7,836 nucleotides of DNA from Lachnospiraceae bacterium (GTDB lineage: Bacteria > Bacillota > Clostridia > Lachnospirales > Lachnospiraceae): positions 1 through 7,836 of the forward strand of contig JAIECC010000277.1 in the NCBI GenBank assembly GCA_029068665.1. The letters are read 5' to 3'. The translations under genes and the position numbers were made by a program. This document shows positions 7,101-7,836 of this stretch, one piece after another (position 1 is the first letter of the stretch; every line of letters begins with the position of its first letter). The notes under the pieces are model-generated. The model had not been told where the DNA came from and searched no databases. It worked only from the letters and a program-made list of their open reading frames with translations.

Positions 7101-7739
7101 GTCAGGGTCCGGAACTACATCCATTGTGTACCAGCGGTATCCCTGTGCCGTCCGCCGTCTATATATACATATCAGCTTTTCTTTTCCCTGCTTTAGCGCT
7201 TCTCTCAGATGCTCCAGCCTGGTGAAATTCTGAAACCGTTCAATATCATCATGGTAGACATAGCCATGCTCTATAAACTGCTTCAGCCATTCGCTCAGCG
7301 AAATATCATCACGAATCAAGTCCGCCTCCTCGTCTGACGGGAAGGTTTTGATAATCTCAAACTGATCCGAGGTCAGGTTCCCTCTCATGATTCGATTATA
7401 GGTATAGCTTAATGTCTCTGAATGAGGAGAAATCGAAAGCACAATGGCAGGAATCGTATCCTCCCACTGAATTCTGGTAGCTGTAATATCCACCATCTTT
7501 CCAAAAGGTGCATCAAAATCTATGGAACGGTTCTGCTGCCGGTCCTCTATGTGAAGCAGCGGACAATTGGCGCAGGAACCCGGCCATAGCTCATGGCATA
7601 CCATTCCAATTTCGATAGTCGATGCTATCTCTTTCATACGCTTATTAAAATATAAGATCTGATGATTGTCTTCCCGGATTACATAGATACCCGTTAACTG
7701 CATGGAATCCAGAATCATCTCATAATCCTTTATTTCCAA
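4146..7739 (-). CDS. Cytoplasmic multi-PAS hybrid histidine kinase with two receivers
   Basis: A 1197-residue sensor kinase with no membrane segment. About five PAS-type domains are read from spacing and strand patterns: 5-105 (with C48, C56, C59), 112-232, 252-370, 385-510 and 520-652. A short coiled coil leads into HisKA, with the phospho-accepting His688 in SHDIRTPMNAIIG. The ATP-binding domain has Asn806 (N box), DNGIG at 840-844 and GTGLG at 870-874. REC1 (923-1045) has Asp978, Ser1007 and Lys1029, but its acidic pair reads Asp929-Asn930. REC2 (1066-1190) is canonical: Glu1072-Asp1073, Asp1119, Thr1151, Lys1173. There is no C-terminal HPt domain, so His-to-Asp relay onward needs a separate partner not seen here. 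The start is TTG with AGGAG 9 bases upstream (7749-7753); an in-frame ATG at 7718 with AAAGGA about 7 bases before it is the alternative and would remove seven residues. The surface-protein gene follows by 60 bases on the same strand. The signal sensed is unknown. Confidence 0.95.
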   Translation of the reverse strand: MEIKDYEMILDSMQLTGIYVIREDNHQILYFNKRMKEIASTIEIGMVCHELWPGSCANCPLLHIEDRQQNRSIDFDAPFGKMVDITATRIQWEDTIPAIVLSISPHSETLSYTYNRIMRGNLTSDQFEIIKTFPSDEEADLIRDDISLSEWLKQFIEHGYVYHDDIERFQNFTRLEHLREALKQGKEKLICIYRRRTAQGYRWYTMDVVPDPDYSEKNQVVMLYIKDIHDVYRESLELEEINIQNQEVINSLGELNFGVYVVNLKSGTLNPIRVSEDMKEVVGQGIPEWDVLLTEMVEGYFHPDYRERLLSTFTLGALRKAKAEGRDKLEILCQRRFQEEYRYVSASAYFNENNPERPYVILALQDVDEQTRQEIKQSQNDLRMAAIIKSRYNIMDTVDLATGRFERICLHETDEARQIQSGNYEDYIQKAVSEEVVEEDRAEFLRVRSLESLRHMAENVEDFAETSCRYRLKGPPISWIKDHAFFVRHNNTVMVNILGRDITCEKLRESADQKQKRERTLIINTLSDMFFATYFLDLERNTFRMVAQMEAVGEILGEILGAEMDCREALRAYAQCFVHPDAREEYLERMSYDSLLSTLSEEHPMVAVEYPRIKSEADGSFQNDGWIRATVILAEAVDGKPQKAVYVAQDITESKEKEEAERRVLKEAYDSATYANAAKSEFLSRMSHDIRTPMNAIIGMTSIATAHLDDMDRVTDCLNKITVSSKHLLALINEVLDMSRIESGKIDLTEEEFNLSDLIQNLLTMIRPSVQAKEHDLELRIMKVEHEDLIGDTMRLQQVFMNILGNAVKYTPDGGKLELLIKEKPSKVFGYACFEFVFRDNGIGMSEDFLKKIYEPFSRAEDSRISKIEGTGLGMTIAMNIIHMMNGNINVESRLGEGSKFTVTVYLKRQQTSMFDTNQLANLPVLVVDNDRDACETTCAVLEDIGMKGEFVLCGEDAIRRVKEVHEKSEDFFAVLLDWQMPGMSGIQTAREIRREVGPKIPIVILSAYDWSIVEAEARQAGVSGFISKPLFKSKLLYLFKKFIGEESWNETPAEDVITEETFQDKRILLVEDNELNREIAEEVLGSTGVMIESVSDGEQAVLRFMEKEPGYYDLIFMDIQMPVMNGYEAAAAIRQMNRPDADTIPIIAMTANAFAEDVIASREAGMNEHVSKPLNMEQLVECMKSWIGKSDPASQC
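4160..4182 (-). other. Stable hairpin at the 3' end of the kinase gene
   Basis: Read on the minus strand, CTGGATCGG (4182-4174) pairs with CCGATCCGG (4168-4160) around the 5-base loop GAAGT: eight Watson-Crick pairs and one G-U. It lies within the last kinase codons, 12 bases before the stop codon. What follows (CAAGTCAATGTTAATTATG) is not a proper T-tract, so a classic terminator is unlikely. It could be a processing or stability element, or a weak attenuator, between the kinase and the surface-protein gene. Confidence 0.5.
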
Positions 7740-7748
7740 AGCCTCTTT

Positions 7749-7753
7749 CTCCT
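7749..7753 (-). promoter_or_regulatory. Ribosome binding site deciding the TTG start of the kinase
   Basis: The minus strand reads AGGAG 9 bases before TTG at 7739-7737. The reading frame contains no ATG in this interval, and the resulting N-terminus MEIKDYEMIL leads directly into the first PAS helix. The weaker competing site AAAGGA serves the in-frame ATG at 7718. Confidence 0.65.
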
Positions 7754-7760
7754 GTCTTCA

Positions 7761-7766
7761 TATAAT
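7761..7766 (+). promoter_or_regulatory. Consensus -10 facing the right-hand divergent gene
   Basis: TATAAT at 7761-7766 is a perfect -10 hexamer on the plus strand. No good -35 is seen at 16-18 bases; TTTCCA at 7734-7739 is 21 bases away. A start near 7773 would give a leader of about 24 bases with AAAGGAG at 7788-7794 before the ATG at 7797. AT-rich DNA gives such hexamers by chance, but the match with the downstream start supports it. Confidence 0.35.
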
Positions 7767-7777
7767 CATACAACCCT

Positions 7778-7783
7778 ATTCTA
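7778..7783 (-). promoter_or_regulatory. Candidate extended -10 promoter of the kinase gene
   Basis: The minus strand reads TGTTAGAAT, an extended -10 (TG-n-TAGAAT) with TAGAAT at 7783-7778. The hexamer at 17-base spacing (TGGATT, 7806-7801) is a poor -35, which an extended -10 can tolerate. Transcription would start near 7771, leaving a leader of about 30 bases that contains the ribosome binding site. Prediction only. Confidence 0.4.
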
Positions 7784-7796
7784 ACACAAAGGAGAG

Positions 7797-7836
7797 ATGA
7801 AATCCATACCAGCAAAGGTGTTTTTATTTATTATTT
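7797..7836 (+). CDS. Possible 5' end of a divergent gene (cut by window edge)
   Basis: An ATG at 7797 opens a frame that runs to the end of the window, encoding MKSIPAKVFLFII. It is preceded by AAAGGAG at 7788-7794, only 2 bases from the ATG, which is closer than usual. The short basic start followed by a run of hydrophobic residues resembles a signal peptide or first membrane segment. It is divergent from the kinase gene across a 57-base gap. Only 13 codons are visible, so product and reality are uncertain; a later start outside the window is possible. Confidence 0.4.
   Translation, partial: MKSIPAKVFLFII

Overview
The window looks like chromosomal DNA from a gut-type member of the Clostridia, most likely Lachnospiraceae. 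I infer this from the style of the proteins, not from a marker gene. They are a cytoplasmic multi-PAS hybrid histidine kinase with two receiver domains, a sortase-anchored surface protein with an InlB-type repeat and Asn/Gly/Thr-rich stalk, and an ABC-class ATPase of the COG3044 type. Shine-Dalgarno sites are strong (AAAGGAG, AAGGAGG, AGGAG), base composition is moderate, and intergenic gaps are short and AT-rich. I saw no rRNA, tRNA, CRISPR array, insertion sequence or phage gene.

Layout from left to right: (1) 1-92 is a leader with a 7-bp inverted repeat and weak promoter-like elements. (2) 93-1850, plus strand, is a complete 585-residue P-loop ATPase of the 'predicted ATPase of the ABC class' family, whose bacterial role is not established. 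(3) 1868-1927 is a strong nested hairpin with T-tracts on both sides, serving as a bidirectional terminator between convergent genes. (4) 1971-4085, minus strand, is a 704-residue secreted, wall-anchored protein. It has a signal peptide, an acidic TDGxEx repeat, a beta-sandwich-like domain, an InlB_B domain, a region with two cysteine pairs, a further globular domain, a poly-Asn and Gly-X-Y stalk, a VPKTGD sorting motif, a membrane segment and an unusual C-terminal extension. (5) 4146-7739, minus strand, is a 1197-residue hybrid kinase: about five PAS-type domains, HisKA, HATPase_c, REC1 and REC2, with no membrane segment and no HPt domain. It starts at TTG. (6) 7740-7836 is a short divergent control region followed by what looks like the first 13 codons of another plus-strand gene cut by the window edge.

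The kinase and the surface protein lie on the same strand 60 bases apart, kinase first, with no clear terminator between them. They are therefore probably co-transcribed. A 9-bp hairpin in the last kinase codons could process or uncouple the message. The kinase would sense a cytoplasmic signal through its PAS array; its output partner (an HPt protein or response regulator) is not in the window. The ATPase is convergent to this unit and separated by the terminator, so any functional link is unproven.

No clearly new system is visible. The items most worth a second look are the COG3044 ATPase, the surface protein's extension past its sorting signal, its proline-free Gly-X-Y stretch, the altered acidic pair in REC1, and the kinase/surface-protein pairing with its boundary hairpin.
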